Source: Cryptomeria japonica
Taxonomy: Eukaryota; Streptophyta; Pinopsida; Cupressales; Cupressaceae
Reading direction: 5' to 3'
Assembly: GCF_030272615.1 (NCBI RefSeq)
Contig: NC_081410.1
Location: forward strand, 146,532,349-146,596,348
Length of the DNA stretch: 64,000 nucleotides
Shown here: one piece after another, positions 63,472 to 64,000 of the stretch
Layout: each line of letters starts with the position of its first letter
Numbering within the stretch: position 1 is the first letter of the stretch
The notes under the pieces: model-generated
Databases searched by the model: none
Told to the model about the DNA's origin: nothing
Seen by the model: only the letters and a program-made list of their open reading frames with translations
Translations under genes and position numbers: made by a program

Positions 63472-63603
63472 CAAAACGGACCTTTCGTACAGTGTGTTAG
63501 CGACAGGTTAGTCAATCGCAGTCGTTAATTGCAAAATCAACGGTGTAAAACACGCGTGTTAGTCAATCTGTACTGTCATTTTGGAGCCAGAATAGACGCG
63601 TCT
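63472..63603 (-). mobile_element. MITE-like element, near-complete reverse copy
   Basis: From GGATCCAAAACGGACCTTTC through CGACAGGTTAGTCAATCGCA to TTTTGGAGCCAGAATAGACG. The left terminal repeat is reduced and the palindrome has lost its GACTA half. Confidence 0.88.
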
Positions 63604-63719
63604 GCATCTTAGGAAGCATAATGAGAAAAGGCGCCCTTATGGATGGAAGAAGTTCTTGTTTGATTATTAATCTTTTGTATCCTGAAGAGGAAGTAAAAAT
63701 TACAAAAAATGGAAAGTTA

Positions 63720-64000
63720 CACTATCCGGATAAGTCACCCCGATAAAAACACAGGCAACAAGTACTAGCTTTTGATTAGCGTATCATTTACCAATAATAA
63801 TGCATGGAAATCTAAGGTCAGACCTATCGGCATCAATCTCGCCGATTATAGTATGGAGTCAACGATGGTTATATCGAAGAAGCATATACCGATAAGGCTC
63901 ATCGGTATAGTGAACATAAGTGGCAAAAGCATAAAATTGTCTTGCTGATAACCGATGAGGCTATCAGTAAGACTTATAGTGAAAATGTCCATTGGAGAAG
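63720..64000 (+). repeat. start of another copy of the ORF A leader repeat
   Basis: CCGGATAAGTCACCCCGATA, ATCGGCATCAATCTCGCCGA, AAGGCTCATCGGTATAG and ATAACCGATGAGGCTATCAG recall 46430-47560. It runs off the end of the window, so a further ORF A-like gene may lie beyond. Confidence 0.5.

Overview
The window reads as nuclear DNA of a vascular plant with a large, repeat-filled genome. A gymnosperm is my best guess, from the density and age spread of LTR retrotransposons, the long gene-poor AT-rich stretches and the style of the MULE and unknown ORF families; this is an impression, not a proof. No intact cellular gene, tRNA, rRNA or organellar insert was found. Almost everything recognisable is a transposable element, a decayed piece of one, or a host fragment broken by one.

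Layout. 1-1718 is the 3' end of a Ty1/copia element (RT and RNase H with seven in-frame stops, then a 3' LTR). 1719-6869 is AT-rich filler with one CT/CA microsatellite. 6870-12300 is a pentatricopeptide-repeat pseudogene on the minus strand, split by a complete, fairly young LTR element (7017-11996, target duplication CAACT) that carries gag and protease but no integrase or reverse transcriptase. The fragment at 1-1718 and a solo LTR at 60877-61340 (duplication ATACT) belong to the same LTR family. 13500-15250 is a decayed LINE on the minus strand. 15294-25957 is an older proline/glutamine-rich, probably Ty3/gypsy-derived unit whose protease core is duplicated, and it was later split by a second, minus-strand copia element (16699-23751, duplication ATAAT) that has lost the catalytic part of its reverse transcriptase. 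26000-30186 holds little beyond a 206-bp duplication.

30187-45502 holds two convergent, transposon-type genes: a multi-exon plus-strand gene with a DUF8039-like exon and a coiled-coil tail, and a minus-strand Mutator-like transposase with a DDE-type core and SWIM zinc finger. Between and around them sits a family of about 150-bp inverted-repeat elements built on the palindrome GACTAACACGCGTGTTAGTC, including a complex palindromic array at 40137-40880. The same elements return at 59.7-60.0, 61.4 and 63.0-63.6 kb.

46430-56315 carries the most novel-looking content: two large, diverged but homologous ORFs (about 47624-50526 and 52844-56315) in the same orientation, of a family I cannot assign, each preceded by its own repeat-rich leader. 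The second leader contains four imperfect hairpin units that recur at 60.6 kb. 56316-64000 is mostly non-coding, with two unassigned minus-strand ORF remnants, the solo LTR and several palindromic elements.
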